Positions 1 through 7,500 of a DNA stretch of 29,396 bases are shown piece by piece; the first letter of the stretch is position 1; each line of letters begins with the position of its first letter. Origin of the DNA: an uncultured Oscillospiraceae bacterium (GTDB taxonomy: Bacteria > Bacillota > Clostridia > Oscillospirales > Oscillospiraceae); NCBI GenBank assembly GCA_934635545.1, contig CAKTZN010000005.1, positions 1 to 29,396 on the forward strand, given 5' to 3'. A program made the translations under genes and the position numbers. Below the pieces are notes generated by a model. It was not told the DNA's origin. It saw only the letters and a program-made list of their open reading frames with translations, and did not search any database.

Positions 1-61
1 ATGGCGAGGACGACAGGCAGACAAGAATATGCTCCGCTGCCGGTATCTCTGTTTTCTGCAT
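1..61 (-). CDS. KdpD/universal-stress-like sensor protein, N-terminal fragment
   Basis: Only the first 20 codons are inside the window; the gene runs off the left edge. The start is ATG at 61-59, preceded by a good ribosome-binding site (AGGCGGTGAG) and a promoter at 84-112. The visible residues include EHILVCLSSSPS. From memory this resembles the start of KdpD-type sensor kinases of Firmicutes that carry a universal-stress-like domain (ILVCLSSSPSN). A potassium or turgor sensor would suit the neighbouring ktrBA genes. With so few residues this is a guess from the motif and the context; another Usp-domain protein is possible. Confidence 0.4.
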   Translation of the reverse strand, partial: MQKTEIPAAEHILVCLSSSP

Positions 62-83
62 GGTCTCACCGCCTTTTGTGGGC

Positions 84-112
84 ATTATAGCACAGTATGA
101 GATCGTTTTCCA
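84..112 (-). promoter_or_regulatory. Sigma-A promoter of the KdpD-like gene
   Basis: Reading the minus strand, -35 TGGAAA (107-112), a 17-bp spacer and a perfect -10 TATAAT (84-89) that is also extended (TGCTATAAT). The predicted leader is about 20 nt before the ATG at 61. It separates the truncated gene from the ktrBA operon. Confidence 0.6.
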
Positions 113-122
113 CTGCAAGCCT

Positions 123-263
123 TCATGTCCGCCGCCAATTTGTGCGGAAGAACCCGTCTACCAGCGCTATCACAAACCAGCCCAGCAGAAAAGCCAGCAA
201 AGCGGATACGATCAGAACAACATCTCCCATCCCCATCCACCACCATTTCAGATGCGAAAGCAC
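123..263 (-). CDS. Small single-span membrane protein downstream of ktrA
   Basis: A short frame follows ktrA and overlaps its last 16 bases. From the GTG at 263 it encodes 46 residues; from an internal ATG at 236 it encodes 37. The GTG start reads VLSHLKWWWMGMGDV, then a hydrophobic stretch of about 21 residues (VVLIVSALLAFLLGWFVIALV), then DGFFRTNWRRT and a stop. A tryptophan belt at one end and a basic C-terminus fit a one-pass inner-membrane protein, with the positive C-terminus probably cytoplasmic. An AAGG lies about 10 nt before the GTG, and a weak GGTGG precedes the ATG. I do not recognise a family. By position it could be an accessory peptide of the Ktr/Trk potassium system, by loose analogy with KdpF; this is inference. 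The start is uncertain, but the reading frame and the transmembrane character are clear. Confidence 0.55.
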   Translation of the reverse strand: MLSHLKWWWMGMGDVVLIVSALLAFLLGWFVIALVDGFFRTNWRRT

Positions 264-895
264 TTCTGCATCGCCTTATATTCCCCCAGCGCCAGAACGG
301 CCTCGTCCTTTGCCAGCACGGTTTCGGGGGTGACCGAAACATCGGTCTTTCCCGCCCGCTTGACGCCGAGAATGTTGATGCCGAACCTTCTGCGGACATC
401 CAGCTCCCCGATACTTCTGCCGACCCAGCTTTCCGGCACTTCCACCTCAAAAATGGCGTGCTGGTCATCGATCTCGATGTAATCGGAGATGTGGTTTGAC
501 GTGTACCGGATGGCGGCCCATCGGGCCACCTGCTTCTCCGGATAGACCACATGGTCAGCTCCATTACGAAGTAAAAATTTTGCCTGCACATCACGCTCAG
601 CACGGGACACTACGCACTTTGCGCCCAGTTCCTTCAGCAGCGAGGTGGTCTCCAGTGAGTTCTGGAAGTTTCCACTGATGGTCACCATGCAGACGTCAAA
701 ATTTCCCACACCCAGCGACCGGAGGAACGCCGCGTTGGTACTGTCCCCGATCTGCGCGTTGGTGACGAAAGGCATGACCTCGTTGATCCGCTCTTCATCT
801 GTATCCACAGCCATGACCTGATGCCCCAGCTGTGCCAACTGCGCGGCGATATGCCGTCCGAAGCGGCCCACGCCGATCAATAAAATGCTTTTCAT
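248..895 (-). CDS. ktrA: KtrA/TrkA-family potassium channel gating subunit
   Basis: A cytoplasmic RCK-type regulatory subunit of 215 aa, the usual length of single-RCK KtrA proteins. Residues 1-125 form the Rossmann TrkA_N domain: the GxGxxG motif (GVGRFG, about residues 8-13) and an acidic residue at the end of beta-2 (AVDTDEE) bind nucleotide. Residues 135-215 form the TrkA_C (RCK_C) domain, which in known KtrA proteins binds c-di-AMP. An octameric ring of this protein gates the KtrB channel. The ATG at 895 has an AGGAGG site 8 nt upstream and lies 18 nt after ktrB, so the two are co-transcribed. Family assignment is certain; the name ktrA rather than trkA rests on the single RCK module and the Gram-positive context. 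Confidence 0.93.
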   Translation of the reverse strand: MKSILLIGVGRFGRHIAAQLAQLGHQVMAVDTDEERINEVMPFVTNAQIGDSTNAAFLRSLGVGNFDVCMVTISGNFQNSLETTSLLKELGAKCVVSRAERDVQAKFLLRNGADHVVYPEKQVARWAAIRYTSNHISDYIEIDDQHAIFEVEVPESWVGRSIGELDVRRRFGINILGVKRAGKTDVSVTPETVLAKDEAVLALGEYKAMQKCFRI

Positions 896-913
896 TCTGT
901 GAACCTCCTGACT

Positions 914-2254
914 TTATCCAACTGTGATCTTATCCAGCGGCAGCTTCGCCGCTCCGGCTCTTTTGCCGGACACCGTCGCGTAAATGAGGGTAAGCCCGCC
1001 GACCCTGCCCAGATACATCAGTACGACCAGCACCACTTGCGACGGAATGTGGAGCTGCGGCGTGATACCCAGCGTCAGCCCTACCGTTCCGACTGCCGAA
1101 GCCGTTTCATACAGGCATACAGAAAGCGGCAGATTTTCATATGCACTGATAAAAACAGCGCCGCCAAAGAACAACGCGAGATACATCGTCACCACGGTCG
1201 CGGCGGTCTTGATAACGCCGCACTCGATCCTGCGTCCAAAAAATTGGGCGCTCTCACGCTGGCGAAAGGTCGCGGCAGCATTCGCGGCCAATACAGCCAG
1301 CGTTGTTGTTTTCATACCGCCCGCCGTGGAGCCGGGCGATCCGCCGACCATCATCAGGAAGATCATAACAGCCTGCGATGCGCCGGTCATATCCGAGAGG
1401 CTTACGGTGTTGAAACCGGCAGTCCTTGTCGTGACCGACTGAAAGAAAGATGCGAGCAGCCGTTTTCCCATGGGAAGTGAAGAGAAATCCGCAAAGAATA
1501 AAAATATGGCCGGAAGGACGAGAAGCAACGCGGTCGTGACAAGAATCACCTTGCTCTGCATCCGATAGCGGCGAAAGTGCAGTTTGTTTTCGCAGATGTC
1601 ATCCCATGTCAAAAAACCGATGCCGCCGGTCACGATCAGCAGCATGATCGTGATGTTGATGATCGGGCTGCCCGCATAACTGGTGAGGGACGGATAGAGG
1701 TTGTTTTCCGTTCCAAGAATGTCAAATCCGGCGTTGCAAAATGCGGATACGGAATGAAACACCGCCATCCAGATGCCGCGCCATCCATGGTCACGGCAGA
1801 ACACCGGCAGCATGGCAAGTGCGCCCAGCAGTTCAATCAGAAACGTTCCCCGCAGGATAAACCGCGTTAGGCGGACGATCCCGCCGACCTTTGGCGCAGA
1901 GATCGCATCCTGCATGGTGCTGCGTTGCATCAGGGAGATCTTTCGTCCGGACACCAGCGCAAACGACGCCGCTATGGTCACAACGCCAAGGCCGCCGATC
2001 TGGATCAGTGCCAGAATGACTGCCTGCCCAAAGGTTGACCAATAGCTGCCCGTATCCTGTATGATAAGGCCCGTCACACATACGGCGGAGGTCGCGGTAA
2101 ACAACGCTTCGTGGAATGGCGTGACATACCGGCCCGTCGTAGAGACCGGCAGCATCAGCAGCAGTGCCCCAAGGAGAATAACTCCGGCGAAACCGAGAAT
2201 GATAATTTGAAAAGATGAAAGACACCGCTTGCAGCGGACAGCTTCCTCCGGCAT
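914..2254 (-). CDS. ktrB: KtrB/TrkH-family potassium uptake channel protein
   Basis: Membrane subunit of a K+ uptake system, 446 aa from the chosen start. Four pore-loop repeats are visible, each with its filter glycine: SAVCVTGL, SAFCNAGF, TRTAGFN and SAVGTVGL, separated by paired membrane helices as in the TrkH/KtrB superfamily. I chose the ATG at 2254 (MPEEAVRC) because GGAGGGG lies 8 nt upstream and an extended -10 (TGGTATGAT) lies at 2286-2294. The longer frame that continues upstream to 2410 would start before the promoter. The protein needs the RCK subunit encoded immediately downstream for gating. The length matches KtrB better than the roughly 480-aa TrkH of proteobacteria. Confidence 0.92.
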   Translation of the reverse strand: MPEEAVRCKRCLSSFQIIILGFAGVILLGALLLMLPVSTTGRYVTPFHEALFTATSAVCVTGLIIQDTGSYWSTFGQAVILALIQIGGLGVVTIAASFALVSGRKISLMQRSTMQDAISAPKVGGIVRLTRFILRGTFLIELLGALAMLPVFCRDHGWRGIWMAVFHSVSAFCNAGFDILGTENNLYPSLTSYAGSPIINITIMLLIVTGGIGFLTWDDICENKLHFRRYRMQSKVILVTTALLLVLPAIFLFFADFSSLPMGKRLLASFFQSVTTRTAGFNTVSLSDMTGASQAVMIFLMMVGGSPGSTAGGMKTTTLAVLAANAAATFRQRESAQFFGRRIECGVIKTAATVVTMYLALFFGGAVFISAYENLPLSVCLYETASAVGTVGLTLGITPQLHIPSQVVLVVLMYLGRVGGLTLIYATVSGKRAGAAKLPLDKITVG

Positions 2255-2285
2255 ATAAATAACCCCCTCCGGTGTGATCGTGTTC

Positions 2286-2294
2286 ATCATACCA
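2286..2294 (-). promoter_or_regulatory. Extended -10 promoter element of ktrB
   Basis: The minus strand reads TGGTATGAT, an extended -10 (TGn plus TATGAT). No good -35 is visible at 16-18 bp, which is normal for extended -10 promoters. The predicted transcript starts near 2279 and leaves a leader of about 25 nt that contains the ribosome-binding site. There is no room for a c-di-AMP riboswitch. Confidence 0.45.
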
Positions 2295-2444
2295 GAGGGA
2301 GCTTTAAGGTGGGATAAGGGCTGCGCGATCGGTATTAAGATGGTACAAAGAATAAACAAGGTGATTTCCAACAATTCTTCCAACAAACACACTAAATCCA
2401 CGCAAAACACCCCAATATCTACTGAAACGCACTAACACAAGAAG

Positions 2445-2484
2445 AACCTCCAATCCCTTGCAGCACAAGGGATTGGAGGTTTTT
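2445..2484 (+). terminator. Perfect 16-bp hairpin followed by T5
   Basis: Arms 2445-2460 and 2466-2481 are perfectly complementary (AACCTCCAATCCCTTG and its complement) around the loop CAGCA. A T-run follows on the plus strand. No plus-strand gene lies upstream, so it may be a remnant brought in with the tRNA-associated sequence, or it may insulate ktrB from transcription coming from the right. Confidence 0.55.
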
Positions 2485-2526
2485 CCTCGGTATGAATGGG
2501 TACAACGCAAAAGCATCCACGGCTTT

Positions 2527-2571
2527 TTGGTAAGGATGAGGTCGGCGGTTCGAATCCGCCCAGCAGCTCCA
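2527..2571 (+). pseudogene. 3' half of tRNA-Thr(GGU): anticodon loop to CCA
   Basis: The sequence begins exactly at a tRNA anticodon loop, TTGGTAA (2527-2533, anticodon GGT). It continues through the 3' anticodon stem GGATG, variable loop AGGTC, T-arm GGCGG-TTCGAAT-CCGCC (2544-2560), acceptor 3' strand CAGCAGC, discriminator T and encoded CCA. The 5' half is absent: the expected acceptor GCTGCTG and a D-arm are not found. A CATCC able to pair with GGATG occurs 8 bases too far upstream (before ACGGCTTT), so no intact cloverleaf forms. A tRNA 3' half is the typical attachment-site remnant of integrative elements. A diverged copy lies at 19454. Confidence 0.75.
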
Positions 2572-2620
2572 AAACAAAAAACCACCCGACAGGGTGGTTT
2601 TTTTGTTTTGGCAAGCTGCG
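2538..2620 (+). repeat. Dispersed repeat copy 1: tRNA 3' end, terminator and 15-bp tail
   Basis: This 83-bp stretch runs from GAGGTCGG through the T-arm, CCA and terminator to GTTTTGGCAAGCTGCG. It matches 19454-19535 in the same orientation with about seven mismatches and one gap. The two copies bracket the NCS2 gene and the whole ABC/ExbB/surface-protein block. Confidence 0.8.
2576..2603 (+). terminator. Terminator following the tRNA-Thr half
   Basis: Stem ACCACCC/GGGTGGT with loop GACA, flanked by A6 and T7 tracts, so it would work in both directions. The outer A/T-rich arms extend the pairing almost to 2612. It stands where a tRNA transcript terminator is expected, directly after the CCA, and is conserved in the second repeat copy at 19495-19516. 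Confidence 0.75.
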
Positions 2621-2655
2621 CCGCGGAGTCGAAGTTTATCCCCCCTTGCGGGGGA

Positions 2656-2674
2656 AATCCGCCCAGCAGCTCCA
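2656..2674 (+). repeat. Second, shorter tRNA 3'-end fragment
   Basis: The 19 bases AATCCGCCCAGCAGCTCCA repeat 2553-2571 exactly, and the identity continues for three more A residues. Here the 5' side of the T-arm is replaced by a short C5/G5 hairpin (about 2638-2654). A different terminator follows immediately. It is a third copy of the presumed attachment core. Confidence 0.65.
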
Positions 2675-2709
2675 AAAAGTCCTGTTTTCTCTCGAAAATA
2701 GGACTTTTT
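2674..2709 (+). terminator. Terminator after second tRNA fragment
   Basis: Arms AAAAAGTCCT (2674-2683) and AGGACTTTTT (2700-2709), with an inner GTTTTC/GAAAAT stem and a TCTC loop. The A and T tracts make it bidirectional. It shows no sequence similarity to the first tRNA-linked terminator. Confidence 0.7.
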
Positions 2710-2733
2710 CTTTACATTCTGGCCGATTTAATC

Positions 2734-2779
2734 TGTGGGTCAGGGTGTGGGTCAGCGCTGACTCACACCCTGACCCACA
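2734..2779. repeat. 46-bp near-perfect inverted repeat
   Basis: Two 23-bp arms meet with no spacer at AGC|GCT (centre 2756/2757), and only one pair (2750/2763) is mismatched. Each arm carries GTGGGTCAGGGTGTG or its complement. No T-run follows, so it is not an ordinary terminator; it could be a protein-binding site, a cruciform or a scar of a mobile element. Confidence 0.7.
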
Positions 2780-2805
2780 CGCGAAAATGCGCGGAAAGGG
2801 CGAAA

Positions 2806-2840
2806 GAGGAGCGGACGGAAAAGCCGTCCGCTCCTCTTTA
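2806..2840. terminator. Terminator downstream of the NCS2 permease gene
   Basis: Perfect 13-bp stem GAGGAGCGGACGG / CCGTCCGCTCCTC (2806-2818 and 2824-2836) with an AAAAG loop, followed on the plus strand by TTTATTTT. On the minus strand, where the permease ends 22 bp away, the tail is only TTTC, so function there is likely but less typical. Confidence 0.65.
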
Positions 2841-2861
2841 TTTTCTTAAGCGTTATCCGTG

Positions 2862-4217
2862 TTACATGCTGTCGTAGTGCTTGGGATCCTTGGGCAGGCA
2901 GATATCCAGGATCAGACCCACCACGAACACACCGGCCACCATGTTGCCGGCGAAGATGTCGCCGATGAAGGCGGGCAGTTGGTCAAAGAAGCCGTCCACC
3001 TGCGTCACGCCAACGCCCAGGCAGATGGACGTGGCGGCGATCAGCGTGTTGCGCTGATCCATCCCGGCGTCGTGCATCATCCGCACGCCGGACATCAGGA
3101 TGGAGCCGAACATGATGACGGTACAGCCGCCCAGCACGCAGTCGGGCAGCGTGGTGAAGAACGCGCCGATGGGCGGGAACAGACCGCCCAGGATCATGGC
3201 CAGTGCGCCGAACATAATGGTAAAGCGGTTCACAACGTGGGTCATAGAGATCAGGCCCACGTTCTGGCTGAAGGAGGTGATGGGGGAGCAGCCAAACACA
3301 CCGCCGGACAGGGCGGAGGCAAAGCCATCCACGCACAGGGAGCCGGAGATCTCCTTCGCGGTGATATCCCGGCCCAGGCCGCCCTTGCAGCAGGCAGTGG
3401 TGTCGCCGATGGTCTCCACGGCGGAGACGACGAACACCAGGCAGAAGGAGAGGATGGCGCCGGGCTGGAACTGCGGCTTGAAGGCGAACAACTGCGGGAT
3501 GGCTATCACGCCCAGCTCGCGGATGGTGCTGCCCATGGCGGCAAAGTCCACCATGCCGAAGAAAACGGAGACGATATAGCCCACGATCATGCCCAGCAGC
3601 ACATAAAGCTGCTTGGCCACGCCCTTGAGCAGCGTGTGGAAGGCCAGCGCGGCGGCCAGTGTGATGGTGGCCACCAGCAGATTCTGCCAGGAGCCCAGGG
3701 GATAGGCGGAGGACGATCCGAAGGAGGACACGCCCACATTCAGGATGCTCAGGCCGATGGAGACCACCACGCAGGCGGAGACGATGGGGGAAATGATGCC
3801 CCGCCAATACTTGGCGGTAAGACCCAGGATGCCCTCGAAGATACCGCCCACAATGATGGCGCCGATCATGATGCCGTAGTCCTGCGACGCGGCGGAAAGA
3901 CAGGCGGCCAGGAAGGTAAAGCTGATGCCCATGACGATCGGCAGGCCGGAGCCGATCTTCCACACGGGATAGAGCTGCAGCAGCGTACCGATACCGGCGA
4001 TCAGCATGCAGTTCTGCAGCAGCCGCGCCGTTTCGATAGCGGTAAAGGCTTCGCCGTTATAAACGGCCACCGATGCGATGATGATCAGCGGTGCCACATT
4101 GGCCACAAACATGGCCAGCACATGCTGCAATCCAAAGGGGATGGCCTTGGCGATGGGGACGCGTCCTTCCAACTGATAGACGTTTTCAATGCGGGGTTCC
4201 TGTTTGGGGCTCTTCAT
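2862..4217 (-). CDS. NCS2-family nucleobase permease (xanthine/urate/uracil type)
   Basis: A cation-coupled purine or pyrimidine importer of 451 aa with about 14 membrane segments. Family marks seen: an early QHVLAMFVANVAP helix (about residues 31-43), SAVETIGDTTA in the central region (carrying the conserved substrate-binding acid), and TSFSQNVGLISMT (the QNxG signature). The FSQNVGLISMT form is more like xanthine/uric-acid permeases than uracil permeases, so a purine substrate is favoured but not proven. The start at 4217 has AAGGAG about 10 nt upstream. It is a single-gene unit with its own promoter and terminator. A palindrome upstream of its promoter also occurs before the ABC/ExbB operon and the LRR gene, so it may belong to the same regulon. 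Confidence 0.92.
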   Translation of the reverse strand: MKSPKQEPRIENVYQLEGRVPIAKAIPFGLQHVLAMFVANVAPLIIIASVAVYNGEAFTAIETARLLQNCMLIAGIGTLLQLYPVWKIGSGLPIVMGISFTFLAACLSAASQDYGIMIGAIIVGGIFEGILGLTAKYWRGIISPIVSACVVVSIGLSILNVGVSSFGSSSAYPLGSWQNLLVATITLAAALAFHTLLKGVAKQLYVLLGMIVGYIVSVFFGMVDFAAMGSTIRELGVIAIPQLFAFKPQFQPGAILSFCLVFVVSAVETIGDTTACCKGGLGRDITAKEISGSLCVDGFASALSGGVFGCSPITSFSQNVGLISMTHVVNRFTIMFGALAMILGGLFPPIGAFFTTLPDCVLGGCTVIMFGSILMSGVRMMHDAGMDQRNTLIAATSICLGVGVTQVDGFFDQLPAFIGDIFAGNMVAGVFVVGLILDICLPKDPKHYDSM

Positions 4218-4261
4218 TTTTTCATTTCTCCTTTTATATTTTACCGGAACCGAATGACGGC

Positions 4262-4308
4262 GGCTGCCTGCGGATACGAAAAGGCTTCAAAAGTTACCCG
4301 CAGCAGCC
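4262..4308 (-). promoter_or_regulatory. Structured 5' leader of the NCS2 permease mRNA
   Basis: The predicted leader is about 105 nt (from about 4323 to 4218). It contains an 11-bp stem, GGCTGC+TGCGG paired with CCGCA+GCAGCC (one bulged base at 4268), around a 24-nt loop (4274-4297). A further CCGGA near the 5' end could pair with TCCGG just before the ribosome-binding site. It does not match the purine, PreQ1 or xanthine aptamer patterns I know. It could be an unrecognised cis-regulator or just a stable leader. Confidence 0.4.
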
Positions 4309-4329
4309 CTCTGTCCGGCTTTCAGATGT

Positions 4330-4358
4330 AGTATAGGCCTGTTTCCGGCAGCTTTCAA
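4330..4358 (-). promoter_or_regulatory. Sigma-A promoter of the NCS2 permease gene
   Basis: On the minus strand -35 TTGAAA (4353-4358), a 17-bp spacer and -10 TATACT (4330-4335). It is near-consensus. A 17-bp palindrome lies 36 bp upstream of the -35. Confidence 0.75.
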
Positions 4359-4394
4359 CCAGAAATTAACGTTTTCTTAACGGCGTGCATCATC

Positions 4395-4411
4395 ATTCCG
4401 CAATGCGGAAC
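4395..4411. promoter_or_regulatory. Palindromic operator, copy A (NCS2 promoter)
   Basis: ATTCCGCAATGCGGAAC, with a perfect 15-bp palindrome TTCCGCAATGCGGAA at its core. It lies between the LRR-gene terminator and the NCS2 promoter. Related copies are at 8844-8860 and 19412-19428, always upstream of a promoter. The size and odd centre would fit an IclR-family operator (inference). Confidence 0.6.
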
Positions 4412-4430
4412 GGAGCAGACGGCTGTATGA

Positions 4431-4463
4431 CAAAAGCGGAGGCGCGATGCACCTCCGCTTTTG
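4431..4463 (-). terminator. Terminator of the LRR surface-protein gene
   Basis: Perfect 12-bp arms CAAAAGCGGAGG (4431-4442) and CCTCCGCTTTTG (4452-4463) with a 9-nt loop, 39 bp after the stop codon of the LRR gene. The CTTTTG tail gives a short U-run in either direction. Confidence 0.75.
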
Positions 4464-4501
4464 CCGTCAGAAAGGAAACTAGGGATAACAAGATTGGGGG
4501 G

Positions 4502-7500
4502 TTACCGAACCTTGCGGTTCTTCTTCGTGATCCACGCGCCGCCGGTCAGGGACAGCAGGCTCAGGCCCACATAGACCGCGATACCGGCGTCACCGGTGCT
4601 GCCGGACTTGACCTGCTTCTTGTCCGTTGCGGCGGTACCGGGCTTGCCGCTGCTGCCGCTGGACACCAGTCTGGCATAGGCCGCCTCGGCCTTTGTCAGG
4701 GTCTCCAGCACGTCGGCGGACACCAGCTTCTTCTGCTCGGGCGTCAGTGCGTCGTAGGCCTTGCGGGCGTCACGGATGGCGCCGGCGCTGTTCCGGTCAA
4801 CGGTACCGATACCGTTGATCAGGTTGATGACGTTGTTGGCGGCGCTCTGATCAGTCTCGCTGTCGGCCAGCTTGGCCACAGGCTCGGTCCTGGTGGCCTT
4901 GCACGCGGTACAGGTAAAGGTCTTGACGCCCTCCTTCTTGGTGGTGGGCAGCAGGGTGATCACACCGTTGTCCCAGGTGTGATTGTCGGGATCCAGATCG
5001 CCGTAGGCATCGCCGCACACCTGGCACACCGCCTGCTTGGTGCAGGTGGCGGTGCCGCCGGAGTGCTGGCAATAGGCCACATCCAGCGTGACCACGCCGC
5101 TTACCAGGCGCTTGCCGGCCGCGGTGCCGTACTCCGTCTCACCCACGCCATAGCAGAAGCGGATGCTGCCGCTGTCATAGGCGGAGGCGGCCAGCTCCTC
5201 CAGCGTCTTTGCGCCGGAATCCCAGGTCAGGGCCAAGGCAGCGGGCACCTCTTCCTTATTCTCCGCGTCGGTGAAGTAATACTTCAGGGCGTTCATGTTC
5301 TCATAGGTCAGCTCAGCAGCAAAGCCGGTCTTATCCGCTGCCGTGATGCTGTCGCCCTTGCTGAAGTCGATACCGGCGTCGGTCAGCAGATCCACGATGG
5401 TCACATACTGGGTGGTCACGACCAGGTTCTCGACGCCCTTTCTCCAGTACTGATAGCCCACGGTATCCGTGGCGGCCAGCGCCACGAGCTGTGCCTTGGT
5501 GTACGTCTTAGTGACGGCCTCGCCCTTGGCGTTCAGGCCGGTAACGGTCAGCACGATGGGCTCATAGCCGCCATGCTTGAAGGTGGGGGCAGCGCCGGCA
5601 TAGAAGTAATAGTAGCCGTCGGAGGGCGCTCCGCCGCCGCAGCCGCCGCCGGAGGTTCCGGCCTCGGTCAACTGCACCTTGTAGATGGGATAGCCGTTAT
5701 CATCCTCATCCACCTTCTCATAGCTGGCGATCATGTCCTTGTCGTCCAGATCCCACGCGTACACGTCGAAGGGGCTGCGCTTGAAGCAGCTCTCGGCCAC
5801 GGCGCAGTCCACCACCAGGGCGGAATTGGTGTCAAACAGAGAGACGGGCGCCGTCTTGGTGATATTCTTGCCCAGATAGAGATAGGTCAGGTTCTGGCAG
5901 CTCTCGAAGGTGTTGGCGGGCAGGGTGTCGATCTGCACCTCGTCGGGGAAGACCACCTTCTTCAGGCTCTGCCAGCAGTGATAGAACACGGCGTCGCCCA
6001 TCTCGCTGAGGCTCTTGGGCATGGTGACCTCGGTCAGGGCCACGCACATGTTAAAGGCGTATTCGCCGATGGTCTCGATGCTGTCGGCCAGGGTCAGGTC
6101 AGCCAGCTTGATGTTGCTGGTGAACATGAAGGGGGCGACGGTCTTGCAGCCCTCCTGGAAGGTGACCTTCTCCAGCGCCTGGCACACGCCGAAGGCGCCG
6201 CGGCCGATGGTGTTGGCGGTGCCGGGGATGGTCAGCTCCGTCAGCGCGGTGTAATAGAACGCGTAGCTGCCGATCTCCTCCACCTGGTTCAGGGCGACGG
6301 AGGCCAGCTTGGTGCAGTTGCCGAAGCAGTCGTCGCCGATCTTCTTCAGGGTGCTGGGCAGCTTGATCTCAGTGATGGCCTCATCGCTCCAGAACATGTA
6401 ATCGCTCAGCTCGGTGACACCCTCGGAGATGGTGACCTTCTCCAGCTTCTTGCAGATGTCAAAGGCGCAGTTGCCGAACTTCACGCCTGCGGGCAGGGTG
6501 ACCTCGGTCAGGCTGCTCTGGCGGAAGGCCAGGGACTCGATCTCCTTCAGGGTGCTGGGGAAGGTGACCTTTTCCAGCTTGCTGTCGCCGGTATAGGACT
6601 GCATGAACGCCTGGCTGGCGATGACCTCCACGCCCTCGGGGATGGCGAAGGAGGCGGCGGGACGGGCGTTGGGATAGCGGATCAGCTTCTTGCCGTCGGC
6701 GCTGTACAGAATGCCGTCAATGTCCTTGAAGCTGGGGTTGCCCTTAGCCACATAGATGTTCTCCAGCGCGTCGCAGCAGGCGAAGATGTTCTCGTCGGAG
6801 GTGATGGTGATCTCGCCGCTCTCGTCGTTACCGGCGGAGACGGTCTTGCTGACGCCCAGCTTGGTCAGGGTGGCGGGAAGCTTCACGGTGGTCAGCTTCT
6901 TGCAGCCGCGGAAGGCCTCCTGGCCGATCTCGTTGACCTGCGTCCCGGACAGATCGATCTCCGTCACGGCCTGCAGGCCGTTGCAGCCCCAGTCCCTGAT
7001 ATAGGTCAGCGTCTTGGGGAAGGTGACCTGGGTGAAATTATACTTGCTGCTGGAATACTGGGAGATCTGATACTCGTTGATGGCCTCCTTGCCGATGCCC
7101 ACCACGGTGAAGGTATAGTCCTCACCCAGCACCTTGGCGGTAACGGTCTCGGGGATCTCCAGCGTCGCGGTAGAGCTGTTCCAGCCAACGTACTTCAGCT
7201 CCACGGTGCCGGTCTTGGCGGCATTGTCGAAGCTGACCACACGGAACTCCAGATAGCGGCTGCTGTTGTTCTTGTCGGCAACCTTGAAATCAGGGATATA
7301 GGCCACGCTGCCGCTGCCGTCGGCCAGGGTGATGTCACCGGCCTTGGCGGCGTCGGCGGACAGCATGTCGGCCCAGGCGGTCTTATACGCCTCCAGGCTG
7401 GCGGCGGGCACGCTCAGCACCAGGCCGGTGCAGCCCTGGAAGGGATAGCCGCCGTTATAGCCGTCATAAAGCGCCATGGTCGGGGCGGTCTCGCCCAGGA

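Noticed and set aside
2255..2300. c-di-AMP (ydaO) riboswitch before ktrB
   Set aside because: The likely leader is about 25 nt, too short, and no aptamer motif is visible upstream.
2255..2410. Longer start for ktrB (52 extra residues)
   Set aside because: The extra part lies upstream of the extended -10 and has no ribosome-binding site; ATG 2254 has GGAGGGG and fits family length.
2430..2571. An intact tRNA gene
   Set aside because: The 5' acceptor strand and D-arm are missing, and the only sequence able to complete the anticodon stem is separated by eight extra bases.
2432..2614. Minus-strand frame containing ELLGGFEPPTSSL
   Set aside because: This is a well-known false product obtained by translating the antisense strand of a tRNA 3' end and its terminator.
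2859..4331. A 490-codon plus-strand frame opposite the NCS2 gene
   Set aside because: Same codon-bias effect; the product is a His/Gly/Asp-rich string without hydrophobic segments.
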